A stretch of DNA of 42,444 bases, taken from NCBI GenBank assembly GCA_045594445.1, contig JAZNYL010000075.1, forward strand, positions 1 to 42,444, given 5' to 3'. Position 1 is the stretch's first letter, and every line of letters starts with the position of its first letter. The notes beneath the pieces were generated by a model, which was not told the DNA's origin, made no database searches, and worked only from the letters and a program-made list of their open reading frames with translations. The DNA comes from SVQP01 sp045594445 (GTDB lineage: Bacteria > Bacillota > Clostridia > Oscillospirales > CAG-272). This document shows positions 30,229 through 38,903 of the stretch, one piece after another. A program made the position numbers and the translations under genes.

Positions 30229-30579
30229 ATGGGAAACGAAAAGGTGTACGGTATGCGCTTTGCCAAGGTGTATCCTTTGCTGATCGCCAAGGCGGAAAAG
30301 AAGGGCAGAACGCGCGGTGAGGTTCTGCAGGTCACGGCTTGGCTGACGGGATATTCGCACGAGCAGATCGAGGCCGCGCTGCAAAGTGACCTTGCCTACG
30401 GGGATTTCTTTTTGCAAGCCCCCGTGCCAAATCCGAATCGCACCAAGATCACGGGTTCGGTTTGCGGCGTGCGCGTGGAGAGCGTGGAAGAGCCGCTGAT
30501 GCGCGAGCTTCGCTATCTGGATAAGCTTGTAGACGAGCTTGCCAAGGGCAAGCCCATGGATAAGATACTGAGATCATGA
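30229..30579 (+). CDS. DUF2200 family protein
   Basis: 116 residues, matching the DUF2200 pattern: VYGMRFAKVYPLLIAKAEKKGRT, then VTAWLTGYS and DFFLQAPVPNPNR. The family is small, cytoplasmic and uncharacterised. AAGGAGAAG precedes ATG. The stop codon overlaps the start of the next acetyltransferase gene (ATGA), so the two are translationally coupled. Confidence 0.9.
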   Translation: MGNEKVYGMRFAKVYPLLIAKAEKKGRTRGEVLQVTAWLTGYSHEQIEAALQSDLAYGDFFLQAPVPNPNRTKITGSVCGVRVESVEEPLMRELRYLDKLVDELAKGKPMDKILRS

Positions 30580-31361
30580 TGACCAACCAAGAGATTTTCA
30601 GAATTGCCATGCAGCAATCCGCCATTGACCTTTGTGCCGATCCAGCGGATTTTGAAAAAAGCGAGCACGTGATCGTGACCTCGCACGAAAGCGAGAGCGC
30701 AAGACGCTATCTGGAGCTGCCGTTTTCCTGTCAGCTTGTGTCGTACGGAAACAACGTGGTTGCGTCGGTCTCGCCCGAATTTCGGGAACTGACCGAGCAA
30801 TATATCAGCACGTATCCTCTTGAGCATCTGTTTGAAACGCCGCATCTGCACGTGCTGAACAGTACGTTGCTGGAAAAAGGGCACAAGATCTGCTTTATGG
30901 CCGAGTATTTTTTGCCGGACGTGGACGTGCTTGGGGCAAAGGTTGTCTCGGACGTCGGACCTTATCAGCTGAAATTGCTGACGCAGGAGGATTTTTCGGA
31001 TCTGTATCTGCCCGAGTGGTCAAACGCGCTGTGCGAAAAGCGCAAGCATCTGGACGTGCTGGGCGTTGGCGCTTATGACGGCGAACGGCTGATCGGACTT
31101 GCAGGCTGTTCGGCCGATTGCGACACGATGTGGCAGATCGGCATTGACGTGCTGCCCGCATATCGCAGGCAGGGAATCGCCTCTGCGCTGACAAGCCGCC
31201 TTGCCACCGAGATTCTTGCGTGCGGCAAGGTACCGTTTTACTGTGCCGCTTGGTGCAATATCAAGTCGGTGCGCAACGCCATCCGCAGCGGCTTTCGGCC
31301 CGCTTGGGTGGAAATGACCGCAAAGCCTTGTCAGACGGTAGACGACATGAACAAAAGATAA
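30576..31361 (+). CDS. GNAT family N-acetyltransferase
   Basis: 261 residues. The N-terminal half (1-125) is an extra domain as found in GNAT proteins of the AIM-like group. The C-terminal half is the acetyltransferase core, with the acetyl-CoA motif IGIDVLPAYRRQGIASAL (about residues 189-206; Q/R-x-x-G-x-A) and the family segment NIKSVRNAIRSGFRPAW. The substrate is unknown. It overlaps the DUF2200 stop by four bases, and the next gene starts 17 bases after it. Confidence 0.88.
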   Translation: MMTNQEIFRIAMQQSAIDLCADPADFEKSEHVIVTSHESESARRYLELPFSCQLVSYGNNVVASVSPEFRELTEQYISTYPLEHLFETPHLHVLNSTLLEKGHKICFMAEYFLPDVDVLGAKVVSDVGPYQLKLLTQEDFSDLYLPEWSNALCEKRKHLDVLGVGAYDGERLIGLAGCSADCDTMWQIGIDVLPAYRRQGIASALTSRLATEILACGKVPFYCAAWCNIKSVRNAIRSGFRPAWVEMTAKPCQTVDDMNKR

Positions 31362-31378
31362 TTTGAGGTGTATTTACG

Positions 31379-32176
31379 ATGCTGTATCATGCCAAGGAAT
31401 CAAAGCTCAATCTTTTGAATATGCAGTTTGATTATATCACCTTTGGTCGCGGAGCAAAGCCTCTGATTATGATACAAGGGCTGAATACGCGCGGCATCAA
31501 GGGCGCTGCATTCTCTCTTGCCTATATGTATCGTACGTTCACCAAGGATTATACGGTGTATCTGTTTGATCGCAGACCCGTCTTGCACGACGGTATCACT
31601 GTCCGGGAGATGGCATCGGATATCGCTGCGGCTATGGACGCGTTAGGTATTCGGAATGCGGACGTGCTTGGCGTTTCGCAGGGCGGCATGATTGCGCAGT
31701 ATCTTGCCATCGATCGCCCCGATCTGGTCAGAAAATTGGTGCTTGCCGTGACGCTTTCCAAAAACAACGCAACCGTCACGCAGGTGATTTACGACTGGAT
31801 TGACATGGTGGAGCGCGATGCGATGAAGGAACTGGTTTCGGATATGGCAGAGAAAATGTATTCCGAGGCATACGTCAAAAAGTACCGCCTTTTTCTGCCG
31901 CTTCTGACCATTTTGCAAAAGCCCAAGGATGTGGATCGCTTTGTCACGCTTGCAGAATCCTGCCTGACCTGCGATACCTATGAGCATTTGGGGGAGATCA
32001 AGTGTCCGACGCTTGTGATCGGCGGCAGGCAAGACAAGGTGGTCAGCGGAGAAGCATCCGAGGAAATTGCCGAGAAAATTGGCTGCAGATTACATATATA
32101 TGATCATTTGGGCCATGCCGCTTATGAAGAAGCGAGTGACTTTAACAGGATCGTATACGATTTCCTGATGGAATGA
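31379..32176 (+). CDS. Alpha/beta-hydrolase
   Basis: 265 residues with the standard fold order: an oxyanion-region motif, IQGLNTRG, then LFDRRP, the nucleophile elbow GVSQGG, the acid Asp in GGRQDKVV, and His in DHLGHAAYEE. Likely an esterase or peptidase acting in the cytoplasm on an unknown substrate. GAGGTG precedes ATG. Its stop overlaps the ATG of the tag-like gene. Confidence 0.92.
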   Translation: MLYHAKESKLNLLNMQFDYITFGRGAKPLIMIQGLNTRGIKGAAFSLAYMYRTFTKDYTVYLFDRRPVLHDGITVREMASDIAAAMDALGIRNADVLGVSQGGMIAQYLAIDRPDLVRKLVLAVTLSKNNATVTQVIYDWIDMVERDAMKELVSDMAEKMYSEAYVKKYRLFLPLLTILQKPKDVDRFVTLAESCLTCDTYEHLGEIKCPTLVIGGRQDKVVSGEASEEIAEKIGCRLHIYDHLGHAAYEEASDFNRIVYDFLME

Positions 32177-32751
32177 TAGAAAGTGAGTCTTTAGGTATGC
32201 ATGATAAAACACGCTGCCAATGGTGCAACCAAAAAAACGCGCTGTACGTTGCCTATCACGATCAAGAGTGGGGCGTGCCGCGCTTTGACGATAAGTATCT
32301 GTATGAGATGCTGATACTGGAGTCCTTTCAGGCGGGGCTTTCCTGGGAATGTGTGCTTAACAAAAGGGAAGCGTTCCGTCTGGCTTACGACGGCTTTGAC
32401 GCTGAAAGGGTAGCCGCTTACGACGATCGGAAAATGCAGAAGCTTGCCGAAAACCCCGGGATCATCCGAAACAAGAGAAAGATTGCCGCAAGCGTCCGAA
32501 ACAGTCAGGTATTTTTGTCCATCACCCGAGAATTCGGCTCGTTTTACGCGTACCTGCGCACCTTTACGGGTGACGCCGTCGTCTATGAAACGAGCAAGAC
32601 CTCAAACGCCTTGTCGGACGCGATCTCGCGAGATCTGCAAAGCAGAGGCATGAGCTTTGTCGGTTCTGTGATTATCTATTCTTACCTGCAGGCAATCGGT
32701 GTCGTATATTCGCACGAGCCGGATTGCTATCTGTATAAAGAAAGTGAATGA
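32173..32751 (+). CDS. tag: DNA-3-methyladenine glycosylase I
   Basis: Removes 3-methyladenine from alkylated DNA to start base excision repair. 192 residues. Zinc-site and family motifs are present: CQWC, YHDQEWGVP, LESFQAGLSWECVLNKREAFR (given by position, about residues 49-69, with the catalytic Glu), and the C-terminal SHEPDC. The ATG at 32173 overlaps the previous stop (ATGA). A second ATG at 32197 (MHDKTRCQWC) fits the usual family length better, and either is possible. It is in a packed run of genes and the next gene begins two bases after its stop. Confidence 0.93.
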   Translation: MIESESLGMHDKTRCQWCNQKNALYVAYHDQEWGVPRFDDKYLYEMLILESFQAGLSWECVLNKREAFRLAYDGFDAERVAAYDDRKMQKLAENPGIIRNKRKIAASVRNSQVFLSITREFGSFYAYLRTFTGDAVVYETSKTSNALSDAISRDLQSRGMSFVGSVIIYSYLQAIGVVYSHEPDCYLYKESE

Positions 32752-32752
32752 A

Positions 32753-33250
32753 ATGCAAATGAAAAAAGTTATTGTCATCGGCTGCCCGGGGAGCGGAAAA
32801 AGCACCTTTTCAAGGGCGTTGCATAAAAAAACGGGCATTCCGCTGCATTACCTTGACATGATGTACTGGAATGCGGATAAAACCACGGTGGAAAAAAGCG
32901 TATTTCTCAGTCGCCTTGCTGCCGTGCTTGACACCGACGCATGGATCATTGACGGCAATTACGGCTCGACTATGGAGATGCGCATGCAAGCGTGCGATAC
33001 CGTGATTTTCCTCGACTATCCGCTTGACGTTTGCCTTGGCGGCATTCGCGCGCGATGGGGAAAGGTGCGCGAGGATATGCCGTGGATCGAAACCGCAGAG
33101 GATGCGGAATTTTTGGAATTTATCAAGGGCTATGGACAACAGCAAAGGCCCGAAGTGCTTGCGCTGCTTGAGAAATACGGAGACAAAAACGTGATCGTAT
33201 TCAAAAGCCGAGAGCAAGCGGGCGCTTTTTTGAACGGAGAGATCCTATGA
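32753..33250 (+). CDS. P-loop kinase, FlaR/topology modulation-like
   Basis: 165 residues. Adenylate-kinase-like fold: Walker A GCPGSGKST near the N-terminus, LHYLDMMYWN, then WIIDGNYGST and VIFLDYPLDVCLGGIRARW, typical of the FlaR or 'DNA topology modulation' protein group. It probably phosphorylates a nucleotide or small molecule; the real substrate is unknown. Two ATG codons (32753 and 32759) are possible starts. The frame opening at 32699 lies inside the previous gene and is rejected. Its stop overlaps the start of the methyltransferase gene. Confidence 0.87.
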   Translation: MQMKKVIVIGCPGSGKSTFSRALHKKTGIPLHYLDMMYWNADKTTVEKSVFLSRLAAVLDTDAWIIDGNYGSTMEMRMQACDTVIFLDYPLDVCLGGIRARWGKVREDMPWIETAEDAEFLEFIKGYGQQQRPEVLALLEKYGDKNVIVFKSREQAGAFLNGEIL

Positions 33251-34044
33251 AGAAACAAGACATGAGCAACGTCAACAAAACCTTATATATTCCGTTGTAC
33301 GGCAAATCATTTGTCAGCAAAAGGGGATTGTTTTTAGAAGATCCCAAGGCGGAAGAGATCTGGGATGCGGAGAAATTCCCGCTTAAAGGAAAATCCAGAT
33401 CCAAATATCTTGCGTACTATATGGGCATTCGTTCGGCTGTCTTTGACGCGTGGGTCAAGAGGCAAATGGAGAATGCCGATGATGCGGTGGTCATCCATAT
33501 CGGCTGCGGCATGGACAGCCGCGTTTTGCGCGTAGGGGAGAGCTGCCATATCTGGTACGACGTGGATTTTCCAGAGGTCATCGAGGAAAGAAAGCGATAC
33601 TACGGGGAAGATTTCCGCTATCAGATGCTGGCGGGTGACGCCAGAGACCCGGTATGGCTTTCGCAAATCCCGCAGTACAAAGCGGCGATTGTAGTCATGG
33701 AGGGCGTGAGCATGTATCTGACCGTGGAAGAGCTGCAAACAGCCTTGGGTGCGATCTGCGATCATTTTGATCGCGTCGCGCTGCTGATGGATTGTTATAC
33801 CACCTTTGCAGCCAAAATGTCCAAATACAAGAACCCCATCAACGACGTGGGCGTGACCGTCGTGTACGGCATCGACGACCCGCTGCTTCTGCAGTCCGAA
33901 GATTTGCGCTTTGTCGCGGAGCACGAAATGACGCCCAAGCCCTATATTGATCAGCTGCGCGGCATGGAAAAGCGAATTTTTGCATCGGTTTACGCGGGCA
34001 AGCTTTCCAAAAAACTATATAGACTGTTTGAATTTGCTAAATAA
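33247..34044 (+). CDS. SAM-dependent methyltransferase, LCM/PPM1 family
   Basis: 265 residues. Class I methyltransferase core with the SAM motif VIHIGCGMDSR, the acidic second motif WYDVDFPEVIEER and GVSMYL, as in the leucine carboxyl methyltransferase (PPM1) family. N-terminal segments (NKTLYIPLYGK, SRSKYLAYYMGIR) also match. Bacterial members act in polyketide or unknown small-molecule O-methylation. No biosynthetic cluster is present, so the substrate cannot be named. ATGA overlap with the kinase gene suggests coupled translation. Confidence 0.88.
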   Translation: MKKQDMSNVNKTLYIPLYGKSFVSKRGLFLEDPKAEEIWDAEKFPLKGKSRSKYLAYYMGIRSAVFDAWVKRQMENADDAVVIHIGCGMDSRVLRVGESCHIWYDVDFPEVIEERKRYYGEDFRYQMLAGDARDPVWLSQIPQYKAAIVVMEGVSMYLTVEELQTALGAICDHFDRVALLMDCYTTFAAKMSKYKNPINDVGVTVVYGIDDPLLLQSEDLRFVAEHEMTPKPYIDQLRGMEKRIFASVYAGKLSKKLYRLFEFAK

Positions 34045-34061
34045 GAGACGAGGTAACAGAC

Positions 34062-35141
34062 GTGAACGTATATCATCGCATATTCGCGCTGCTTTTGCTT
34101 GCAGCCATGACACTTTCGCTTGCAGCGTGCGACGCAGGGGATACCCCTGAGCAGTCAAGCATCGAGGCTGATACTACCGAGCCCGCAACAGAAATCACAA
34201 CCGAGGAGGAGACAACCATGTACGTAACAGTTCAGAATCCCGTTCACGATGGCGGCGGTGACCCCTGGGTCGTGGAGCACGAGGGCGCGTATTACTATTG
34301 CTATTCGGCAGGAAACGGCGTCAGCGTTGCAGAGGTACCCTCTATCTCCGAGCTTTCTCAAAGCGGAAGACGCATCTATATTGCCCCCGAGGGTACCATG
34401 TATTCGCAGGAATATTGGGCACCCGAGCTGCATTATATCAACGGGGAATGGTACATTTACGTCGCAGCCGACGATGGCGATAACTACAATCACCGCATGT
34501 ATGTGCTCAAGGGCACGTCGCAGGATCCCATGCAGCGCTTTGAAATGGTGGGACAGATCACCGATCCTACGAATAAGTGGGCCATCGACGGCACGGTCAT
34601 GCAGCTGGACGGCGAGCTGTATTTTATCTGGTCCGGCTGGGAGGGTGACGTCAACGTGGCGCAGAATATTTATATTGCGCACATGAGCGATCCTTGCACC
34701 ATTGATTCCGAGCGCGTTTGCCTGTCCGTTCCCGAATACGGTTGGGAAAAGGTGGGTGAGCCTTATATCAACGAGGGCCCCGCCGTACTGCAGCACGATG
34801 GCAAAACCTTTTTGGTCTATTCCGCTTCGGGCAGCTGGACGGACGACTACTGCCTTGGTATGCTGACTCTGACGGGCGACGACCCCATGAACCCCGATCA
34901 TTGGGAAAAATCCACCAAATCCGTATTCAAGCAGCGCTTTGGCGTTTGCTATGGCCCGGGGCACAATTCCTTCTGCCAAGCACCGGACGGCAGCGTGTGG
35001 ATGATCTATCACGCAAACCTCGTGGCAGGCACGGGTTGGTCAGGTCGCTCGGTATGGATTGCTCCTGTCACCTTTGACGAGAACGGTGATCCCGAATTCG
35101 GCACGCCCAAGAACTCGGTCAAATTTCCCGTGACGCCTTGA
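34062..35141 (+). CDS. Glycoside hydrolase family 43 lipoprotein
   Basis: 359 residues. A signal peptide with lipobox SLAAC (Cys23) is followed by an acidic, Thr-rich spacer, so the enzyme should sit on the outer face of the membrane. The five-bladed propeller of GH43 has its three acidic residues in place: Asp67 (GGGDPWV), Asp176 (WAIDGTV) and Glu238 (INEGPAV). GH43 enzymes release arabinose or xylose from plant polysaccharides; the exact substrate is not deducible. The start is GTG, supported by GAGG eight bases upstream. A terminator follows at 35201. The gene is expected to have its own regulation, but no operator is obvious. Confidence 0.93.
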   Translation: MNVYHRIFALLLLAAMTLSLAACDAGDTPEQSSIEADTTEPATEITTEEETTMYVTVQNPVHDGGGDPWVVEHEGAYYYCYSAGNGVSVAEVPSISELSQSGRRIYIAPEGTMYSQEYWAPELHYINGEWYIYVAADDGDNYNHRMYVLKGTSQDPMQRFEMVGQITDPTNKWAIDGTVMQLDGELYFIWSGWEGDVNVAQNIYIAHMSDPCTIDSERVCLSVPEYGWEKVGEPYINEGPAVLQHDGKTFLVYSASGSWTDDYCLGMLTLTGDDPMNPDHWEKSTKSVFKQRFGVCYGPGHNSFCQAPDGSVWMIYHANLVAGTGWSGRSVWIAPVTFDENGDPEFGTPKNSVKFPVTP

Positions 35142-35200
35142 TCAAGAAACGGGACAGATGCATCGGACTGACGAATGAGCGGAATCATTGAATAATACGA

Positions 35201-35240
35201 AAGCAGAAGCCTTGATCACAGACTTCTGCTTTTGTTTTAT
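35201..35240 (+). terminator. Terminator of the GH43 gene
   Basis: The same stem as after pfkA: AAGCAGAAG (35201-35209) with CTTCTGCTT (35223-35231), then TTGTTTTAT. Confidence 0.85.
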
Positions 35241-35266
35241 CAGGTACGTAGCCGCGCCCGTATCAT

Positions 35267-35400
35267 CCCGCCCGCGTCATCCTGAGCGGAACGAAAGTGG
35301 AGTCGAACGCGGAGCGCGACACGCAGTGTCGGGATTTACGGGCGAATGATGTTGCCCCTCGCAGATCCTCAGGACGCTTTGCGTCCAGCTGTCCCGCTTC
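35267..35400. repeat. Intergenic TCATCCTGAG-type element
   Basis: Positions 35267-35288 match the inverse of 181-202 with one mismatch. The element continues as a GC-rich block with short inverted repeats (GACACGCAGTGTC, and CAGGACGCTTTGCGTCCAGCTG with the ends forming a hairpin). The gap between GH43 and the TIR gene holds only this and the terminator. No gene is seen. Confidence 0.6.
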
Positions 35401-35403
35401 TTT

Positions 35404-38400
35404 TTATGATTGGCCTTGGAGCTTGGCTTTGAGCTCTGCGATCTGCTTTTTGGAATAGAGCGTGTCCGAATGCTGCTCTCCCAAAACCTTGTACTGAAGC
35501 GCGTATAGCTTTTGATATGCGTCCAATGCCGAAGCGTCGTCGGCATTTTTTCGATAGAGATAGGCCAACCAATCCAGCGCCGTAATCGTGTCGGCGTGCT
35601 CCTCGCCAAACTCGCTTCTCTGCACGCTATACCATTTTTGCGCAAAGGGAAGGGCGGCCTGATATTGCTCGATCTGCACGTAAGCGGGCACGAGATTTTT
35701 CAGCGGAACCGTGAGCAAACGCGAATCCTGGCCGTAAAGCTTTGCAACGATGTCGTAAAGATGATGCAAGACCTCAATCATCTTTTCAAACTCTCCAAGC
35801 TTGCCAAAATACGCTGCAAGCACGAAAAGGTCAAAGCGAAGGTGCTCACCGGTCTCTCCGGGCAGGCTTGCGCGGATCTTGAGCAAACATTTGCGGTGCT
35901 CAATCGCTTTGGAGTAATCTCCCGCTTCCGCGCAGGCAGAAGAAAGCTTACCCAGCGCCTTGAGCGTGTCAGGATGCTCGGGGCCGTTGACCTTGCCGCT
36001 CAGCGTATATTGCTTTTCGTAGGCTACGACCAATTTCTCGGGAGCATGGTCGCGCTCATAGCAGGCAATCAGCTCGTTCAATGCCTTGAGCGTAAAGCGC
36101 TGTTCATCCTGCTCGCGGTATTTCTCATTCAAAGCAAAAATGCGTTCGCGGAGCTCGGTCTCGCGGGCGTATTCCTCGCATTTGCAGCAAACGTCCGCAT
36201 ACTTGCCCAACAAATAGGTGACGTATATGCTGTCATTGGTCAATGGGAGATACCCCATGGCGCACAGTGTATCGTATATTTCCTTGGCTTTTTGGTAATT
36301 TCCGATCATGGCGTAGCAGGTCGCTTGGTCGCAAAATGCCGACAAGGTTTCCGGATGCTTTTCTCCGCGGTATTCAAGATTGATCGAGTAGATCAGCTGA
36401 TTGAGCTCCAACGCCTTTTCGCCGTTTTGGGCTTTTTCGCAAGCGTTGGCCCAGGGAACCAGTATATCCAGCGCATCATACTCCGAATATTGATCACCCC
36501 AAGCCTTACATTGCAGCGTGTACCCGATTTCAAAAAGCTCCGCAGCCGTTTGGGGATCTTCAAATTTGCAGGCCTTTGCCAAGCCCAGGGCCGTGGGGAT
36601 CAGATCAGGGCCGCCTTGCTCCATCGCTTGCTTGAGCAATCCCATCGCCTTTTGCTTGAGCGCCTCCTCCTGCTGAGATTCTCTGCGGTCGTGATGGATC
36701 AGGCTCATGCGGTAATATGCTTCAATGACCTTGGGGTGACTTTCTCCCAGCTTGCTGATGCGTTCCTGCACCTTGTTCATGTATTTCGTTGCCGCCTGAT
36801 GCTCGCCAAGGGTGTCGCAGGCCAGACTCAACGCATAAAAATTCTTGATATCCGCCACGTCACCGTCCAGCGTAAATCCTCCGGATACGCCTTGCAGGGC
36901 AAGGATTTTCCTGTTGAGAGCAACAAACCGCTCTCTGTTGCCAAGTCTGCGGTGCACGTCGCCAAGCTCGGACAATATGCGGATGGTGTGCGGCTTGTCG
37001 TCCTCTCCCAGCTGCATTTCATACGTGTAAGCATATTCCAGCAGGTCCTTGACCTTTTCCCAGTTGCCGACTTCTTTGTATTCAAGTGCCAGATCATACA
37101 AGGCCTGGCGCGTCTGCCAATGTGCTTCGCCCAAGCTGTCCAGACGCGTATCGTATACGTATTGGAAAAACTCCAGGGCTCTTTCGTGCTCACCCATTTT
37201 GCTGACGATGCTTGCAAGGTAGCTCAGCGTATTCAGCGTGCTTGGATGCGTATCTCCTTGAACATCGCAGCGCATTGAATGCTCTGAGTATGTGGACAGC
37301 ATGGCTTCACGCAAACGATTTGCATGGACGTAGGCCACCGATAGCTGATGTATTTCATTCAGCGTCTGCAGATCCTTCAGACCATGAAGATCAATGCTTG
37401 TCTGGCACAGCCATTCGCGGATTTCAATTTCCCGGGAATAATTTTTGGTTTTTCGATAAGCGCAAGCCAGAATTTCGGCCGAAGACAACGTGTTCGGGTG
37501 TTCCTTTCCGAATTCGGTGCAGCAATAATCAAAATGCTTTTCTGCCCAATAAACCGCCTCTTGATAGCCTTGCTCGCCTTGAATATCGTGATAAAACAAG
37601 TCAACCAGCTTGAGCATCGCCTCGGCATGGCCACGTTCGGCTGCAAATCTGAGCAGCCCGAGGCCAATCTCCTGATCCACCTCAACGTCAATGCCCTCCA
37701 TGTAAGCAAGGCCAATGAGATAATTGTGCTCGGGATCCTCGTTGTTGGCGGAGATCGTCACGCTTTTGAGTGCTTTCAAAAGATCGGAGCGGAATCCCTC
37801 GTGGTCTCTGGGATCCACGCAGGGAGGGAGACCTTCAAATTTGGCTGCCAATACGGTCTTGTCGGTTGCAACCATCTCGGCAGGCAAAATCGTCATATTG
37901 GATTGCAACGCAGCGGGGTATTCCTCGCCCATGACAAAGTTGGGCTTGCCGTTCGGCTCCTCCAGAAGATTGGGCGTGACCAACAGGGTAAGGAACTCGC
38001 TTTGCTCCATTATGCTTCGGATATTTTCGGAAAAGCTTTCGCCCGGAGTCAGAAATTCGTCGTACCAGATCGCAATATCACGAAATTCGGGGTTTTTGTG
38101 GATCAGACGCATCAGCTCTTTTGCGTACTTTCTGTCCTTTTTGCGGTAGCTCAAAAAGATATAGGCGTCAAACGCTTCGCGGACGCGCTTGGCGGTCTGA
38201 CTGTTGATCAGAACCGAGTCAAGGTACTTTTTCAGCTTTGTCTGGTATCCGATCTCGGACATGTCGTGGCTGTTCGGATTGAGGTATTGACGCTCTCCGA
38301 AATTTTTCTGCTCGGAGTAAAGGGAATCAATCCCGGATTCCATCATGAAGGGAAGAATGGGAATGTTCTTCTCCTTTGCGTAGGCGATATCAACGCGCAT

Positions 38401-38664
38401 CGCCCGATTCTTGGTGCTCAGAAGCTTGAACGTAACGGGAACCACGAACAAATTCATCTGACCGAGATCCGCGTCCAGATCCTCTTTCTCAATCGGCTCA
38501 CTCATATCCTGCGTATAGTAAATGGCGCAGTCGTGTGAATAAAAAATGTACTCTTTGATTTTGCTGTAATATAAAGCGAAATCCTCGGGATGACAGGTGA
38601 AATACACTCTGGGCTTTCCCTTGGGGTTGTCAAGCTTCTTGGTCTCGCATGAAAAAACGGCCAT
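35404..38664 (-). CDS. TIR-domain protein with tetratricopeptide repeats
   Basis: 1086 residues. Residues about 16-150 form a divergent TIR-like domain (GKPRVYFTCHPEDF, then LFVVPVTF and IPILPFM). Residues about 164-285 form a clearer TIR domain: AYIFLSYRKKD, WYDEFLTPGESF, FLTLLVTPN, and Glu247/248 in FVMGEEY as candidate NADase residue. From 310 onward come a Sel1-like repeat and then many kinesin-light-chain-type TPRs of 42 residues (for example HPNTLSSAEILACAYRKTKN). TIR-TPR proteins often act as NAD-cleaving sensors in immunity. The track frame opens upstream at 38784, but GGGAGG before the ATG at 38664 and the promoter at 38701-38729 fix the start. Confidence 0.9.
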   Translation of the reverse strand: MAVFSCETKKLDNPKGKPRVYFTCHPEDFALYYSKIKEYIFYSHDCAIYYTQDMSEPIEKEDLDADLGQMNLFVVPVTFKLLSTKNRAMRVDIAYAKEKNIPILPFMMESGIDSLYSEQKNFGERQYLNPNSHDMSEIGYQTKLKKYLDSVLINSQTAKRVREAFDAYIFLSYRKKDRKYAKELMRLIHKNPEFRDIAIWYDEFLTPGESFSENIRSIMEQSEFLTLLVTPNLLEEPNGKPNFVMGEEYPAALQSNMTILPAEMVATDKTVLAAKFEGLPPCVDPRDHEGFRSDLLKALKSVTISANNEDPEHNYLIGLAYMEGIDVEVDQEIGLGLLRFAAERGHAEAMLKLVDLFYHDIQGEQGYQEAVYWAEKHFDYCCTEFGKEHPNTLSSAEILACAYRKTKNYSREIEIREWLCQTSIDLHGLKDLQTLNEIHQLSVAYVHANRLREAMLSTYSEHSMRCDVQGDTHPSTLNTLSYLASIVSKMGEHERALEFFQYVYDTRLDSLGEAHWQTRQALYDLALEYKEVGNWEKVKDLLEYAYTYEMQLGEDDKPHTIRILSELGDVHRRLGNRERFVALNRKILALQGVSGGFTLDGDVADIKNFYALSLACDTLGEHQAATKYMNKVQERISKLGESHPKVIEAYYRMSLIHHDRRESQQEEALKQKAMGLLKQAMEQGGPDLIPTALGLAKACKFEDPQTAAELFEIGYTLQCKAWGDQYSEYDALDILVPWANACEKAQNGEKALELNQLIYSINLEYRGEKHPETLSAFCDQATCYAMIGNYQKAKEIYDTLCAMGYLPLTNDSIYVTYLLGKYADVCCKCEEYARETELRERIFALNEKYREQDEQRFTLKALNELIACYERDHAPEKLVVAYEKQYTLSGKVNGPEHPDTLKALGKLSSACAEAGDYSKAIEHRKCLLKIRASLPGETGEHLRFDLFVLAAYFGKLGEFEKMIEVLHHLYDIVAKLYGQDSRLLTVPLKNLVPAYVQIEQYQAALPFAQKWYSVQRSEFGEEHADTITALDWLAYLYRKNADDASALDAYQKLYALQYKVLGEQHSDTLYSKKQIAELKAKLQGQS

Positions 38665-38700
38665 ACATACCTCCCGCGCATCGTTGCGTTTTACGCTACA

Positions 38701-38729
38701 ATTATAGCAAATTCTCCGATCGGTGTCAA
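38701..38729 (-). promoter_or_regulatory. Promoter of the TIR-TPR gene
   Basis: Minus strand TTGACA, 17 bases, TATAAT, a full consensus match, 37 bases before the ATG. It is divergent from the BspA-like lipoprotein promoter. Confidence 0.92.
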
Positions 38730-38818
38730 GGTCGGAACGAAGAAGTCCTGCTTGCAATCGCGCAGTGCCTTTGTCAAAAAACAATTTGCAAGCAATTGCA
38801 AATTCGGTGGATTTTCGT

Positions 38819-38847
38819 TTGACTATTGACAGACGGTATGCTATAAT
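38819..38847 (+). promoter_or_regulatory. Promoter of the BspA-like lipoprotein gene
   Basis: TTGACT (38819-38824), 17 bases and TATAAT (38842-38847). A second TTGACA at 38826 is too close to the -10 box (ten bases) to serve as its -35. Confidence 0.75.
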
Positions 38848-38903
38848 TATCGTATAAGCAAAAATTGCATAAACAGCATAGGATTGTCGAGGTAGGGTAC
38901 AGA

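Noticed and set aside
38826..38847. TTGACA with TATAAT as promoter of the BspA-like lipoprotein
   Set aside because: The spacer is only ten bases; TTGACT at 38819 gives 17.
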